Below, piece by piece: positions 32,510-42,926 of a DNA stretch of 64,000 bases. The notes beneath the pieces were generated by a model. The model worked only from the letters and a program-made list of their open reading frames with translations, made no database searches and had not been told where the DNA came from. Both the position numbers and the translations under genes were made by a program. Within the stretch, counting starts at the first letter, position 1. Each line of letters opens with the position of its first letter. The stretch comes from Haloglomus halophilum (GTDB taxonomy: Archaea; Halobacteriota; Halobacteria; Halobacteriales; Haloarculaceae), in assembly GCF_024298885.1 (NCBI RefSeq), contig NZ_CP101166.1, positions 3,781,149 through 3,845,148 on the forward strand. The letters run 5' to 3'.

Positions 32510-35158
32510 TTAGAGGATGTAGAACAGCGGGAAGAGGAACAGCCAGACGATGTCGACGAAGTGCCAGTAGAGGCCGAAGAACTCCAGTGGCCCGTCGTCG
32601 TCGAGGTACGCGCCCCGCGAGGCACGGACGATCATGTACGTCGCGATGATGAGCCCGACGATGACGTGGGCGGCGTGCAGGCCGGTCGTCAGGAAGAACG
32701 TCGAGGCCCGGATGTTCGTCGACAGCCAGATACCCTCGTGGAACAGCTCGAACCACTCGATGCCCTTGTTGATGAGGAAGCCGATGCCCAGCAGCAGGGT
32801 CACCAGCATCGACGCGACGACGCCTTTGGTGGAGTTGCGCTCGGCAGCCACCAGCGCCAGCACGACGCTGAACGAACTCGTCAACAGCAGGTAGGTGTTG
32901 ATGAGCCCCGGCAAGGAGCGATGGGGGATGGGCTCCCACGCCGCCCAGCCGCCGGGGAAGGCGACGCGGATGAAGACGTACGAGCCGATGAACGCGCCGA
33001 ACAACACGACGTCCGAGGCCAGGAACACCCACATCCCGGTCTTCAGGTTCGAGGTCTTCGAGAACGGCCAGCTCTCGCCGAACGGCCCGGTCGGACCGTG
33101 GAACTCCTCGAGGCCCATCGCGACCATCGCGCCGAGCCCGAGGACACCGCCGAACACCAGCGACCCGAGGTGGACCATGCCCCAGATGCCGTCGATGAGC
33201 TGGCCGTCGACGATACCCGAGAGCCCGAAGAACGCGAAGAACGCGGCCACGCCGGTGACGAACGGCCAGATGCTCGCGTGGCTGACGTGGTCGTCGTCGT
33301 GGCCGTCGTGGGCCGTCGGCGCGACCTCACCACCGTCAGCTGCCGCGTTGCCACCGTCCGTCGCTGCCTCACCGCCATCGGCAGCCGACTCCGGTCGGAA
33401 CGAGAGCTTCCCGTCCCCGTAGCTGGGGATGCCGGGGAAGTTCTCCAGCGGCGGCGGTGACGGGACCGCCCACTCCGCGGTCGTCGAGTAGGCCCACGGG
33501 TTGTCATCGGCCTCCTCGCCGACGAAGATGGCCTTCCCGATGGTGTAGACGGTCAGGAGGAAGCTGAAGCCGAGGATGAACGCGCCGATGGTGGCGAGCT
33601 TGTGCCAGGGCGCGAACGCGGCGTCGTAGCTGAACACCCGCCGTGGCGTCTCCCAGGCGACGAACATCGGGAAGTACAGCAGATTGAACCCGATGAAGTA
33701 CAGCGCGAAGCTGACCTTCCCGAGGAACTCGTCGTACATCTTCCCGGTCATCTTCGGGAACCAGTAGTACAGCGCCCCGATGAGCGCCGTCACGCCCCCG
33801 ACCATCACGTAGTGGAAGTGCGCGACGACCCAGTAGGTGCCGCGGAACTCGTAGTCGAGGACGACGGCGCCGAGGAACACGCCGGTGATACCCCCGATGA
33901 TGAACAGGAACAGCGCGCCGAACGCGTAGAGGAACGGCGTGGTGAAGCGTATCCGCCCCTTTATCATCGTGTAGATGAGCGCGAACACCATCAGGTCGAA
34001 CGGCAGGGAGATGCCGATGGTGGTCGCCATGAACAGCGTCTTGATCTGGAGGTTGATGCTCGTCAGGAACATGTGGTGCATCCAGACGACGAACGACTGG
34101 ATGGCCACGAGCAGCATCGCGCCGATGAACCACTTCCGCCCGACGATGCGGCGGCCGGTGAACGTCTGGAAGATCTCGGCCATCGCCCCCAGTGCGGGGA
34201 AGAAGACGATGTACACCTCCGGATGGCCGAAGAACCAGAACAGGTGGGCCCACAGCAACGACCCGCCCGCGGACTGTGCGGCGAAGTAGGTCGTGCCCAG
34301 GATGCGGTCGGCCGAGAGGATGATGAGCGCGGCCAGCAGCGCCGCGAACGCGAACAGCATCATCCACACCGTCAGCAGGATGGACCACGAGAACAGCGGC
34401 AACCGCCGCATGGTCAACCCTTCCGCCCGCATCCTGTGCATGGTGGTGATGAAGTTCACCCCGCCTATCGTGACCGACGCGGTGAACAACATGAGCCCGA
34501 GCACGGATGTCGTCGCCCCCACGCCCGGCGTGTACGTCGGGATGTTGAGGGGGGCGTACATCGTCCAGCCGCCCGGGAACGCGCCGCTCTGGAAGAAGGA
34601 CACCCCGACGAGGATGCCCGACGCGAGATAGAACCAGTAGCTCAGCGCGTTCAACCGCGGGAACGCGAGGTCCTTCGCCCCGATCTGCAGCGGGACGATG
34701 TAGTTCGCGAACCCGAAGGCGAACGGTGAGAGGAACCAGAACACCATCAGCAGGCCGTGCAGGGAGACGGCCTGGTTGTAGGCCGCCGCCGAGAGCGGTC
34801 CCGCGCCGGGGGCGCGTGGGGTCCAGAGCTGCAGCCGCATCAGCAGCGCCAGCACGCCACCGAACAGCAGGAAGAACATCGCCGTCACCGTATAGAGGAT
34901 GCCGACGTCCTTGTGGTTCGTCGTGACGAGCCATCGCTTCAGCGAACTCGTGTCCGGCAGGCCGTGGCCGTGGTCGTCCTCCTCCTCCTCGACCTCGGAG
35001 ACGGGTAGGTCCTGCCCAGCCACCGTCCCGCCATCGGCCCGCGGGTCCGTGTCCGAGTCCGTATCCGGGTCCGGGTCTGGGTCCGGGGCGCCCACGCTCG
35101 CGTCGGCCACCGACCCGGGCTGTGCGTCCCGCTCGTCGTCGCTGGTGTCTTCAGGCAT
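32510..35158 (-). CDS. coxA: Cytochrome c oxidase subunit I+III fusion
   Basis: 882 residues from ATG 35158 (a GTG nine bases earlier is also possible). The acidic N-terminus and [21 protein letters not shown] lead into the 12-helix haem-copper core: [13 protein letters not shown] carries the CuB His and the cross-linked Tyr, WMHHMFLT the CuB His pair, and HFHYVMVGG the haem ligands. A Gly/Ala/Asp-rich linker (about 585-625) joins it to a seven-helix subunit III ([16 protein letters not shown] to the end). The oxidase reduces O2 to water and pumps protons. I+III fusions are common in haloarchaea. Overlaps the end of coxB by 8 bases. Confidence 0.95.
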   Translation of the reverse strand: MPEDTSDDERDAQPGSVADASVGAPDPDPDPDTDSDTDPRADGGTVAGQDLPVSEVEEEEDDHGHGLPDTSSLKRWLVTTNHKDVGILYTVTAMFFLLFGGVLALLMRLQLWTPRAPGAGPLSAAAYNQAVSLHGLLMVFWFLSPFAFGFANYIVPLQIGAKDLAFPRLNALSYWFYLASGILVGVSFFQSGAFPGGWTMYAPLNIPTYTPGVGATTSVLGLMLFTASVTIGGVNFITTMHRMRAEGLTMRRLPLFSWSILLTVWMMLFAFAALLAALIILSADRILGTTYFAAQSAGGSLLWAHLFWFFGHPEVYIVFFPALGAMAEIFQTFTGRRIVGRKWFIGAMLLVAIQSFVVWMHHMFLTSINLQIKTLFMATTIGISLPFDLMVFALIYTMIKGRIRFTTPFLYAFGALFLFIIGGITGVFLGAVVLDYEFRGTYWVVAHFHYVMVGGVTALIGALYYWFPKMTGKMYDEFLGKVSFALYFIGFNLLYFPMFVAWETPRRVFSYDAAFAPWHKLATIGAFILGFSFLLTVYTIGKAIFVGEEADDNPWAYSTTAEWAVPSPPPLENFPGIPSYGDGKLSFRPESAADGGEAATDGGNAAADGGEVAPTAHDGHDDDHVSHASIWPFVTGVAAFFAFFGLSGIVDGQLIDGIWGMVHLGSLVFGGVLGLGAMVAMGLEEFHGPTGPFGESWPFSKTSNLKTGMWVFLASDVVLFGAFIGSYVFIRVAFPGGWAAWEPIPHRSLPGLINTYLLLTSSFSVVLALVAAERNSTKGVVASMLVTLLLGIGFLINKGIEWFELFHEGIWLSTNIRASTFFLTTGLHAAHVIVGLIIATYMIVRASRGAYLDDDGPLEFFGLYWHFVDIVWLFLFPLFYIL

Positions 35159-35936
35159 GTGACTCACCTCCGCCGCCGCCGTGACCGGCCTCCGTCGCGG
35201 TCGGGGTCGGCGTCGTGTTGTCCGTCGTGTTCGCGTACCACTGCTCGTACTCGTCGGGCTCCATGGCGACCACCGTCGCGGTCATGTAGGAGTGTTGCTG
35301 GCCACAGAGTTCGTAACAGGCGGCGCTGTAGTTCCCGGTTTCGTCGGCCACGAACCACGCGTCGGTCGTGTGGCCGGGGATGGCGTCGGCTTTCACCCGC
35401 TGTCCGGTGATGCCGAAGTTGTGGAACACGTCCGCCGAGGTGACACGCAACTCGACCTCGCGGTCCGTCGGGACGCGCATCACCCCCGACCCCTTCGTCG
35501 AGTAGCCGTTCTCGTAGACGAACTCCCAGTAGAACTGGTGGCCGATGACCTTCACCTCGACCGGGTCCCCCTGGGCCACCTCGTTGTCCGGTCCGGGGCT
35601 CGCCTCGACGTACAGCAACGTGCCGTAGGTCCAGAGGATGAGCGAGATGACGATGATCGCACTCAGCGCGAACGAGAGGAACAGCTTCTTCCCCTTCCCG
35701 CCGCCGGTGGGCACCTCCCCGAGCGAGGGGCGCTCGTCGTCACCCTCGGCGGCGTGGCCCCCACCCTCGCGGTACTTGTAGGCGTTCCAGCACATGTAGC
35801 CCAGTACCACGACCCCCACGACGGTCCCGAGGAAGAGGAACACGTCGTAGATGCGCGAGAACACCTCCACCCGAGTTCCCCGTGGGACGAGTCCGGACTG
35901 GAGCGCAAGCAGTGCGCGGCCGCCGATTGATATCAT
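35151..35936 (-). CDS. coxB: Cytochrome c oxidase subunit II
   Basis: 261 residues with two N-terminal helices ([20 protein letters not shown] and [18 protein letters not shown]) and an external CuA domain. The CuA site is complete: His in ADVFHNFGI and [12 protein letters not shown] with both Cys, His and Met. It accepts electrons from the soluble donor (halocyanin or cytochrome c) and passes them to haem a. Start ATG 35936 follows a CTTATC box at about -30. First gene of the leftward cox operon. Confidence 0.95.
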   Translation of the reverse strand: MISIGGRALLALQSGLVPRGTRVEVFSRIYDVFLFLGTVVGVVVLGYMCWNAYKYREGGGHAAEGDDERPSLGEVPTGGGKGKKLFLSFALSAIIVISLILWTYGTLLYVEASPGPDNEVAQGDPVEVKVIGHQFYWEFVYENGYSTKGSGVMRVPTDREVELRVTSADVFHNFGITGQRVKADAIPGHTTDAWFVADETGNYSAACYELCGQQHSYMTATVVAMEPDEYEQWYANTTDNTTPTPTATEAGHGGGGGESHA

Positions 35937-35962
35937 CGTTCATGCGGGAATCCCCGCCCGGT

Positions 35963-35970
35963 CACTTATC
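35963..35970 (-). promoter_or_regulatory. TATA-like box of the cox operon
   Basis: On the minus strand GGATAAGT-like element about 30 bases before the coxB ATG at 35936, consistent with a leaderless start. Confidence 0.5.
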
Positions 35971-36110
35971 CGTTACGGGGAGTGTTACCAGACGGCGCGC
36001 TGATTGCGTACATGTCACAGGGTCATGGCCCGGGGATAGCCGGGGTGGGGGGCGCGAGCGCCCGGTCCACCTCCGCCCCCTTCTTGTGTGCGGCTCCCGA
36101 ACCACCGGAC

Positions 36111-36845
36111 ATGGCTCGCGAGTTGGCCGACGGGGTCTGGTTGCTGGATGTCGGGTTGGTCCCGCCGCTCGCGACGAACGCCTTCCTGCTCGACGGGAGC
36201 GAGGCGGAAGCTGGTTCGGAGCGCACCGACGGGACGGACGGGGAGGTGACACTCGTCGACACCGGGCTCTGGCGGAACCGACCCTCGCTGGTTGGCGAAC
36301 TGGCCGACGCCGGTTACGAACCGACAGACATCGACCGGGTGCTGCTCACGCATTACGACCTCGACCACGTGACCGGCCTCGGCCGCCTGCTCGAACGCGG
36401 GTTCGACGGCCCGGTCTACATGGGTCGACGCGACGTGGAACTCGTCCGCGGGGAGTGGGACCCGCCGCTCGCACACCACAAGGGCGCGTTCCACCGCGCC
36501 GCACGCTTCATCTTCGGCTTCCCGGAGGTCGACCTCCGACCGGTCGACGACGGCGACCGCATCGGCGGGCTCGTCGCCTTCCACACCCCCGGCCACAACC
36601 ACGGCCACACCGTCTTCGTCCACGAGGGGCTCTCCGTGGCGTGTCTCGGTGACCTCGTCTGGGAGGAGGACGGCGAGTTGACGCCCCCGTTCTGGTTGGA
36701 CTCCTACGAGATGCGGGCCATCCGCGAGTCCATCGCGCGATTCGACCGCGAGGCGCCGGAGTTCGACGTGGCCGCGATGTCACACGGGCGGCCGTTCGTG
36801 ACGGGCGGCCGGGACGCGATCCGACGACTGGCGGCCGAACTGTAG
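36111..36845 (+). CDS. MBL-fold metallo-hydrolase
   Basis: 244 residues from ATG 36111. The zinc motif is LLTHYDLDHVTGL (HxDxDH form), followed by HTPGHNHGHTVFVH, LACLGDLVWEED (Asp) and a last His in MSHGRPF. Of the metallo-beta-lactamase fold, related to the quorum-lactonase/glyoxalase-like groups, with a substrate unknown. Frame extends upstream with low-quality sequence (Pro/Ser-rich) through the promoter of coxB, so the later ATG is chosen. Single gene diverging from coxB. Confidence 0.85.
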   Translation: MARELADGVWLLDVGLVPPLATNAFLLDGSEAEAGSERTDGTDGEVTLVDTGLWRNRPSLVGELADAGYEPTDIDRVLLTHYDLDHVTGLGRLLERGFDGPVYMGRRDVELVRGEWDPPLAHHKGAFHRAARFIFGFPEVDLRPVDDGDRIGGLVAFHTPGHNHGHTVFVHEGLSVACLGDLVWEEDGELTPPFWLDSYEMRAIRESIARFDREAPEFDVAAMSHGRPFVTGGRDAIRRLAAEL

Positions 36846-36900
36846 CGCGACGGCTGGCGGATTCACGACCGGCGAAAACGAGGACGCGTTCGTGCGAGGC

Positions 36901-39204
36901 TCAGGCCGCGGCGGCGACGCGGTCCGCGACCGACTTGATGACCGCCTTCAGCACCGCGTCGCGCTCGCCGGAGAGGAACTCGATCTTCCCCTCGCGAGCG
37001 CCGCGTGCGGCGACGCCGGCGTGCTCGGCCTCCTCGGCGACCTCCTCGGCGATGGCACGGAGGTCCAGTTCCTCGGTCGCGCGGAGGAACAGCTCGTCCT
37101 TCGCGATGCCGATGGTGACGAAACTGTCGCCCTCGGCCTCGCGGCGGTGGAGCTCGTCCAGCAGGAGGCGCTTCGGCGGGAAGTCGAAGCGGTGGGTGTA
37201 CGAGTCCGTGTCCAGCACCGCAAAGGAGACGCCCGCCGCCTCACGGCGTTCGAGGTTCGCGAGCGCCGTGTCCATCTCGGCCTCGAGCTTGGTGTCGAAC
37301 TGCTCGGAGACCTGCTCGGCGAGGCCGACGCCGTCGCCGCCCTCGCCTCGCTCGAACAGCAGGTCGATGATGAGTTCGCGCTTGTCCTCGTAGGACTGGT
37401 AGTACGCCTCCAGAGCGACGGCCTCGCGGAGCTGCTGGGCGGTCTCGGCGTCGACGCCGGCCTCCTCGGCGAGCGTGACGTACCCCTCGGGCGCGTCGTT
37501 CCAGTAGGAGACGGCCGGCAGGTGGCCCAGGTCGTCACGGATGGCGTCGTTGATGGCGGCCGCGAGCGTCGCGCCCACGGTGGCTGCGGTCCGCTCCTCG
37601 GCGTCGGCGTCGGGTGCAACGGTCGTCTCGACGGCGTCGCGGACCTCGTCGTCCACGGCCTGCCCGTCGACGACGACGCGCTCGGTGTCGTACACCTCCA
37701 GCAGGTCGAAGCCGTCGAGCGACTCCCGGGTGCCGCCGGCGGCGGCGAAGACGAACAGCGGGAACTTCTCGTCGTGGCGCTCCTGATCGCCCAGCATCCC
37801 CGTCACGTCCTTCGTGGCGTCATCCATGTCGTAGACGGCGCCCTCCAGCGGCCGGCGGTCGAAGTAGTGGTAGCTGGCGTCGCTGGCGGCGTGCTCCTCG
37901 GCGACCAGCGGCAGGACTGCGCGCTCGATGGCCGCACCGGCGACGTAGCCGTCCGTCGTCGCGGCGTGGCGGATGACGACCGGGCGCGACTCCGCGACCG
38001 CGCGCCGGATGGCCGTCGCGGCCTCGCGGAGGTCGTCGTTCAGGTCGGCGATGACCTCGTCGACGGCCAGCGGCTCGACGCGCTCGGGCTCGGCCTCCTC
38101 GTCGAGCGCCTCGGCCATCCGCTGCTCGACGGCCTCCTTCTCCGCACCCTCCAGCACGACCAGCTCCTCCGTCTCGACCTGCAGCTCGTCGCGGCGGACC
38201 CGGACCTCGCCGGTGAGCCGGATGATGTCGCCCGTCTCGACCTCGGGATAGGCCCGGACGCCGGCCTCCTCGAACGCGGCACAGTCGACCACGGCGGTCT
38301 CGTCGCGCAGCTCGAAGACGGTCGGCCCGGAGGTCTGCCGCACGCTCACGACCTCCCCCTCGACGGCGATGACCTCGCCGACGCGCTCGCGTAGCCCCTC
38401 GACGGCCGCGCGCTCGGCCTCGGCGGCCTCCGTCGGTTCCTCGTCAGCGTCGTCGGCCGGCTCCTCGGCCGACTCGTCCACGGACGCCTCGGTCGTCGGT
38501 TCGGATCCGCTGTCGGCCGCGGACTCACTCTCGACCTCGGTCTCGTCGGTCGTCTCCTCACCCGTCGGCTCGCTCGCCTCGGGTTCGGCCGCCTCGCTCA
38601 CGGCGGCGGCCCGGCCCTGGCCGGCGGTCGGCGCCGGCTCCGAGTCACGTCCTGATGGTGCCTCGGACTCGTCGGCGGTGTCGGATTCCGCTTCGGACTC
38701 GGTCTCGGACTCGTCGGCGGTCTCGGATTCCGTGGACTCGTCGGATTCCGAGACCGGCTCGGGCTCCGAGCTTCCCTGTCCGCTTCCGCCCGTGCTGGCG
38801 TCCGGCTCGTCGTCATCGTCGTCCTCGTCGGCGAGGTAGTCGCCGTCGGGGGTATCGACGAGGCGGCCGCGGAAGTCCCGGTCGGACTGGCGGATGGACC
38901 AGCCGAGGTCCACGTCACCGTTGTCTCGGACGTTCGTGACCTGGACGAAGACGCTGTCGCCCGGCTCCCAGTCGAGGGATTCGAGCCGCCGGTCGAGCTT
39001 CGAACGGTGGAGCAGCCCGGTGACGCTGCTGGACAGGTCGACGAAGACGCCGAAGTCGGCGTAGCCGTCGACGGTGCCCTCGTAGAAGCGACCCTCGGTC
39101 AGCTGGCTGGGGCTGTTCCCCTCGAACTCGAAGACGACGTCCTCCTGGTGGGTGTCACAGATAGGCCCGTCAGTCGCCGTACCACAGATGATGCAGTTAC
39201 CCAT
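36901..39204 (-). CDS. Zinc-finger/S1/OB-fold/DHH (RecJ-like) protein
   Basis: 767 residues. From the N-terminus: a CxxC...C..H cluster (Cys4, Cys7, Cys16, His19); an S1 RNA/DNA-binding domain (about 36-110, YEGTVDGYADFGVFVDLSS); a long acidic Ser/Glu/Asp linker (about 125-270); an OB fold (about 280-360, VIAVEGEVVSVRQTSGPTVFELR); and a RecJ/DHH-like part to the end. In that part the expected DxDG is TTDG in IRHAATTDGYVAG, and the DHH motif reads VVDGQAVDDEV. The phosphoesterase site looks degraded, so it may act as a Cdc45/GINS-associated scaffold rather than a nuclease. ATG 39204 starts the zinc cluster. Confidence 0.8.
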   Translation of the reverse strand: MGNCIICGTATDGPICDTHQEDVVFEFEGNSPSQLTEGRFYEGTVDGYADFGVFVDLSSSVTGLLHRSKLDRRLESLDWEPGDSVFVQVTNVRDNGDVDLGWSIRQSDRDFRGRLVDTPDGDYLADEDDDDDEPDASTGGSGQGSSEPEPVSESDESTESETADESETESEAESDTADESEAPSGRDSEPAPTAGQGRAAAVSEAAEPEASEPTGEETTDETEVESESAADSGSEPTTEASVDESAEEPADDADEEPTEAAEAERAAVEGLRERVGEVIAVEGEVVSVRQTSGPTVFELRDETAVVDCAAFEEAGVRAYPEVETGDIIRLTGEVRVRRDELQVETEELVVLEGAEKEAVEQRMAEALDEEAEPERVEPLAVDEVIADLNDDLREAATAIRRAVAESRPVVIRHAATTDGYVAGAAIERAVLPLVAEEHAASDASYHYFDRRPLEGAVYDMDDATKDVTGMLGDQERHDEKFPLFVFAAAGGTRESLDGFDLLEVYDTERVVVDGQAVDDEVRDAVETTVAPDADAEERTAATVGATLAAAINDAIRDDLGHLPAVSYWNDAPEGYVTLAEEAGVDAETAQQLREAVALEAYYQSYEDKRELIIDLLFERGEGGDGVGLAEQVSEQFDTKLEAEMDTALANLERREAAGVSFAVLDTDSYTHRFDFPPKRLLLDELHRREAEGDSFVTIGIAKDELFLRATEELDLRAIAEEVAEEAEHAGVAARGAREGKIEFLSGERDAVLKAVIKSVADRVAAAA

Positions 39205-39371
39205 TACTGCGAGAGAGCGGGCCGTGCCTAAAACCCCTGTCGGAATCCCGCTCGGACTCAATTGGTCGTAATCGGGGGCTGGTCCGGTGTCGTAGCGGCC
39301 TCAGGGCTGGCTGCGTTGTCCTCGCGCTCTCTCACGGTCATGGCGACAACCAAGACACCTACGAAGCCCTC

Positions 39372-39468
39372 GCGCGCTCAGGGCGCCGGGGCTCGCTGCG
39401 CTCCTCGCTCCGCTCCCTGCGGTCGCTCCGCTGCGGTGCTTACGTCGCCCGGGCACCGCTGAGCGCGC
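39372..39468 (+). repeat. Structured repeat, copy 1
   Basis: Bounded by a perfect 10-bp inverted repeat GCGCGCTCAG (39372-39381) and CTGAGCGCGC (39459-39468). Its core, 39388-39450, is about 88 percent identical to the reverse complement of the core of copy 2 (39878-39940), while the arms of the two copies differ in sequence. Confidence 0.75.
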
Positions 39469-39849
39469 TCGCCCTTCGAGTCCGCCAGAAACGTTGAACG
39501 TGTCACGGCGCGGCGCCCCTGCCCTTCCCCGGGTCGCGCGGGCTTGCGCGTCCGCGCTGCGCCACGCGCTCCCGGCCGGGGAGTGGTTGCTCGGCCGCCC
39601 GGTTCCGAGACCAGGAAGCGCGCGGGCGCTCCAGCCGTGGAGGCCGCGAGCGGAGTCCTCGTGAGCGAAGCGAACGAGGGCCTTGGCAGTCGCAGCCCGC
39701 GTAGGGAGCGAAGCGACCGAGCAGGAACGTCTGCCTGAGCGAGCGTGCCGGAACACGCCGGCGCCCGCGCGGGGAGGTGTGGGGACACTAGCACTCCCCC
39801 GGAACCACCACGCGCGAACGCTCGACCGAACCGGCAACAGGGCGGGACT

Positions 39850-39964
39850 GAAAGGGGCCGCTCGCTCGACGACGGCGGACGAAGTAAGCACCGCAGCGGA
39901 GCGAACGAAGTGAGCGAAGCGAGGAGCGCAGCGAGTCCCCCGAGTCGAGCGAGCGGGGGCTTTC
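39850..39964 (-). repeat. Structured repeat, copy 2 (inverted)
   Basis: Bounded by complementary arms with a 13-bp perfect match, CCGCTCGCTCGAC (39858-39870) and GTCGAGCGAGCGG (39944-39956); GAAAG and CTTTC extend the pairing outward with a small mismatch block. The core between them matches copy 1 in the opposite orientation. GGACTGAAAGGGGC before the left arm and GGGGGCTTTCTAT after the right arm are the outer flanks; I recall similar flanks in other haloarchaeal genomes. Confidence 0.75.
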
Positions 39965-40024
39965 TATCCGGTTCGGTTGTGGCTGTCGTCGTCGTGCAGA
40001 GAGCGGGCGGCGGCTTTCTATAGG

Positions 40025-40140
40025 ACGCCTCAATTTATTTCGTATTCGAATATCAAGTCGAGAATATACCGCTTCGACCGTTAAAATCTTCTATTGAGAG
40101 CTAATACTAGAAATTGACATAGAGAATATATTATATCTCA
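40025..40140. other. AT-rich block next to the M24 peptidase stop
   Basis: About 115 bases with many AT runs (CAATTTATTTCG, AATATACC, GTTAAAATCTT, AATATATTATAT), in sharp contrast to the surrounding GC-rich DNA. It covers the last codons and the 3' flank of the peptidase gene. It could hold terminators, promoters for the repeat region, or a scar of transfer. Confidence 0.55.
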
Positions 40141-41345
40141 ATAACGAACTCCTTCGGGTAGTCGGTCAGGTTCTCCACGCCGTCCTCGCGCACCACGACG
40201 AGGTCCTCGATACGAACCCCACCCACGTCGGGGTCGTACAGCCCCGGCTCGACGGTCACGACCATCCCCGCTTCCAGTTCGTTCTCGGCGGTGCTCAGCC
40301 GCGGATATTCGTGGATGTCCAGCCCCACGCCGTGCCCGGTGGTGTGGATGAACCCCGTCTCCGTGGCGTCGTCGTCCCGGAGCGTCGGTTCCCCGGCAAC
40401 CTCGTACACGTCACAGACCGCGCCGTGGACCTCGCTCCCCGAGACGCCGGCCTCGATGGCATCCAGCGCGGCCTCCTGCGCTTCGAACGTGAGGTCGTAC
40501 CAGTCGTGTGCCACGTCCGTCGGCTCGCCCACGCAGAAGGTGCGGGTCATGTCCGCGAAGTAGCCGGTCTCCTTCGAGCGCGGGAAGATGTCGACGATGA
40601 TGGGCTCGTCGGTGCGGAGTGGCCCGCTCCCGCGGTCGTGCGGGTCGGCGGCGTCGGCCCCGCAGGCGACGATGGTCTCGTCGAGCGCGCAGCCGTTGTG
40701 GAGCAGTTCGATCTCGATGGCCGTCCGGACGCGCTCGCTGGTCAGCACCTCGCCGTCGTGGTGGAGCACGCCGTCGTCGACGGTGGCCTCGCGGAGGAGT
40801 TCCTCGGCCCGGGCCATCGCCTTCTCGTTGGCCTTCTGGGCCTCGCGGATGTGGTCGATCTCCGCCTCGGTCTTGATGGCGCGGACGCGTTCGACCGTCT
40901 CGTCCCGGTCGACGGTCACGTCGAGACCCTGCTCGCGGAGGCCGTCGGCCGGCCCGAGCGGCGCGCGTTCTGGCATCGCGACCGATTCAACGCCGTGGGC
41001 CCGGCAGAACGCCGCCACCGCGCGGTCGCTCCCCTCGTGGGGGCCGTACTCGTCGACGAGCGACTGGGCGTCGTACGCCGACCCACGCTCGACGGTGTCC
41101 GCACGGGCTTCCTTCGCCGCGCGGCCGTACTCCAGCGCCGAGACGAGGAGGTGGGTCGTGCCGCCCGACGCGTCGGCGCTCCCCTCGCCCGCGCCCTCGC
41201 GGACGTACAGCGTCACGTAGGGGTCGGGCGCGTCGAAACCGGAGAGATACCGTTGCGTCGCGTCCTCGCCGTCCGCGTCGACGAGGTAGCCGTCCACGCC
41301 GGCCTCGTCGAGGTAGGCGTCGAGCGTCGAGAGGTCGAGGTCCAT
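40131..41345 (-). CDS. M24-family metallopeptidase (Xaa-Pro dipeptidase-like)
   Basis: 404 residues. A creatinase-like N-terminal domain (about 1-150) precedes the pita-bread catalytic domain with the five metal ligands: Asp in IIVDIFPRS, Asp in YFADMTRTF, His in [15 protein letters not shown], Glu in [10 protein letters not shown] and Glu in [10 protein letters not shown]. It removes an N-terminal residue before proline, or splits Xaa-Pro dipeptides, in the cytoplasm. Stop is TAA in an AT-rich block, unlike most stops here. Diverges from aroA. Confidence 0.92.
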   Translation of the reverse strand: MDLDLSTLDAYLDEAGVDGYLVDADGEDATQRYLSGFDAPDPYVTLYVREGAGEGSADASGGTTHLLVSALEYGRAAKEARADTVERGSAYDAQSLVDEYGPHEGSDRAVAAFCRAHGVESVAMPERAPLGPADGLREQGLDVTVDRDETVERVRAIKTEAEIDHIREAQKANEKAMARAEELLREATVDDGVLHHDGEVLTSERVRTAIEIELLHNGCALDETIVACGADAADPHDRGSGPLRTDEPIIVDIFPRSKETGYFADMTRTFCVGEPTDVAHDWYDLTFEAQEAALDAIEAGVSGSEVHGAVCDVYEVAGEPTLRDDDATETGFIHTTGHGVGLDIHEYPRLSTAENELEAGMVVTVEPGLYDPDVGGVRIEDLVVVREDGVENLTDYPKEFVIEI

Positions 41346-41465
41346 GACCGGGGGTGGGTCCGGGGCGAGTAAATGGTTACCGGGCGGCCGGTCGCCCGGG
41401 GCAGGAGCGACCGCCGTCCCGTCGCCTCCGAAAGCCGTTTACAGGGGCCACGAGTGCCCACCGCT

Positions 41466-42833
41466 ATGGACGCAATCGTACGCGAGTCGGCGGTCCGGGG
41501 CGTCGCACGCGCCCCGCCGTCGAAGAGCTACACCCACCGTGCCATCCTCGCCGCGGGCTACGCCGACGGGGCGCTCGTCCGTGGCCCGCTCGACTCGGCC
41601 GACACCCGCGCGACGGCCCGTGCGGTCGAACGCTACGGCGGCACCGTCGACCGCCTCGGCGAGGACGACCAGCCACCCAGCGTCGACCCCGAGGGCGTCG
41701 GCTTCGTCGACAGCCCCATCGACGCCGACCCCGGCGACCTGCTCGTCACGGGCTTCGGCGGCCGGCCCGACGTGCCGGCGCAGGTCATCGACTGTGCCAA
41801 CTCCGGCACCACGATGCGCCTGACCACGGCCACCGCAGCCCTCGCGGACGGGCTGACGGTCCTGACCGGCGACGGCTCCCTCCGGTCGCGGCCGCAGGGC
41901 CCGCTGCTGGACGCCGTCGACCAGCTCGGCGGGCGTGCCGAGTCCACCCGCGCCAACGGGCAGGCGCCGCTCGTCGTCGGCGGCCCCGTTGGGGGTGGCA
42001 CCGTCTCGATCCCGGGCGACGTCTCCTCGCAGTACATCACCGCGCTCCTGATGGCCGGGGCCGTCACCGACGAGGGGGTCCGCGTCGACCTGGAGACCGA
42101 ACTGAAATCCGCACCGTACGTCGACATCACGGTCGAGGTCCTCGACGAGTTCGGCGTCGCCGCGTGGGACACCGACGACGGGTTCGCGGTCGACGGCGGC
42201 CAGTCCTACGAGCCGACCGACGGCGAGTACCACGTCCCCGGCGACTTCTCCTCCATCTCCTATCTCGTCGCCGCGGGCGCGCTCGCTGCCGCACCCGACG
42301 ACGAACTCGTCGTCCAGGGCGCCAAAGAGAGCGCCCAGGGCGACACCGTCATCATCGACGTGCTGGAGCGGATGGGTGCGGACATCGACTGGGACCTCGA
42401 CGAGCAGCGCATCACCGTCGCGCGCTCGTCGCTCACGGGCGTCGAGGTCGGCGTCGCCGACACGCCGGACCTCCTCCCGACCATCGCCGCACTGGGCGCC
42501 GCGGCAGACGGCACGACGCGCATCACGGACTGCGAGCACGTCCGCTACAAGGAGACCGACCGCGTCAGCGCGATGGCCGAGGAACTCGAGAAGATGGGCG
42601 CCACGGTCGAGGAGTTCACGGACGAACTCGTCGTCCACGGCGGCGAGACGGACCTGCGGGGCGCGACCGTCGACGGCCGCGCGGACCACCGCATCGTCAT
42701 GTCGCTCGCGGTGGCGGGCCTCGTCGCCGACGGCGAGACGCGCATCCAGGGGGCCGAGCACGTCGACGTCTCCTTCCCGGACTTCTTCGAGGTGCTGTAC
42801 GAACTCGGCGCCGACGTGGACCGGGAGGGGTAG
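41466..42833 (+). CDS. aroA: 3-phosphoshikimate 1-carboxyvinyltransferase (EPSP synthase)
   Basis: 455 residues with the two inverse alpha/beta domains of Aro[16 protein letters not shown] (Lys and Ser at the shikimate-phosphate site), [65 protein letters not shown] and the closing [21 protein letters not shown]. It joins PEP to shikimate 3-phosphate in the sixth step of the aromatic amino-acid pathway. Length fits, slightly above the bacterial 430. Start ATG at 41466 gives the conserved N-terminus; no other shikimate gene is next to it. Confidence 0.94.
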   Translation: MDAIVRESAVRGVARAPPSKSYTHRAILAAGYADGALVRGPLDSADTRATARAVERYGGTVDRLGEDDQPPSVDPEGVGFVDSPIDADPGDLLVTGFGGRPDVPAQVIDCANSGTTMRLTTATAALADGLTVLTGDGSLRSRPQGPLLDAVDQLGGRAESTRANGQAPLVVGGPVGGGTVSIPGDVSSQYITALLMAGAVTDEGVRVDLETELKSAPYVDITVEVLDEFGVAAWDTDDGFAVDGGQSYEPTDGEYHVPGDFSSISYLVAAGALAAAPDDELVVQGAKESAQGDTVIIDVLERMGADIDWDLDEQRITVARSSLTGVEVGVADTPDLLPTIAALGAAADGTTRITDCEHVRYKETDRVSAMAEELEKMGATVEEFTDELVVHGGETDLRGATVDGRADHRIVMSLAVAGLVADGETRIQGAEHVDVSFPDFFEVLYELGADVDREG

Positions 42834-42895
42834 CCTGCACCGACCATCGGCCGCGCCGCTCCCGACCGCACCCCCTGACCGCGCCGCCTCCAGAC

Positions 42896-42903
42896 GATTT
42901 ATC
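42896..42903 (+). promoter_or_regulatory. TATA box of the surface-glycan genes
   Basis: GATTTATC, centred 27 bases before the GTG at 42927. Spacing fits a leaderless transcript of the cupin-rmlB pair. Confidence 0.55.
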
Positions 42904-42926
42904 TCCGGGCGCGGCCAACCGCGCCT

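Larger units (their letters stand above)
39205..40130. other. Long non-coding region with repeats and an AT-rich block
   Basis: 926 bases with no acidic, haloarchaeal-type coding frame on either strand. It carries the leader of the RecJ-like gene (to about 39260), inverted copies of a structured repeat (39372-39468 and 39850-39964), related fragments (39655-39680 and 39700-39720), two copies of GGCTTTCTAT or close to it (39958-39967 and 40013-40020), and an AT-rich block up to the M24 peptidase stop. Confidence 0.7.

Noticed and set aside
39301..39891. A 196-residue open frame on the minus strand in the long non-coding region
   Set aside because: It reads through the repeat copies, is rich in Arg, Ala and Ser with few acidic residues, and has no domain. 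Acidic composition is expected for haloarchaeal proteins.
39655..39980. Periodic GCGAAGCGA-type units that at first look like a CRISPR or tandem repeat array
   Set aside because: There are no equal-length spacers and no constant repeat unit; the signal is explained by inverted, hairpin-bounded copies.
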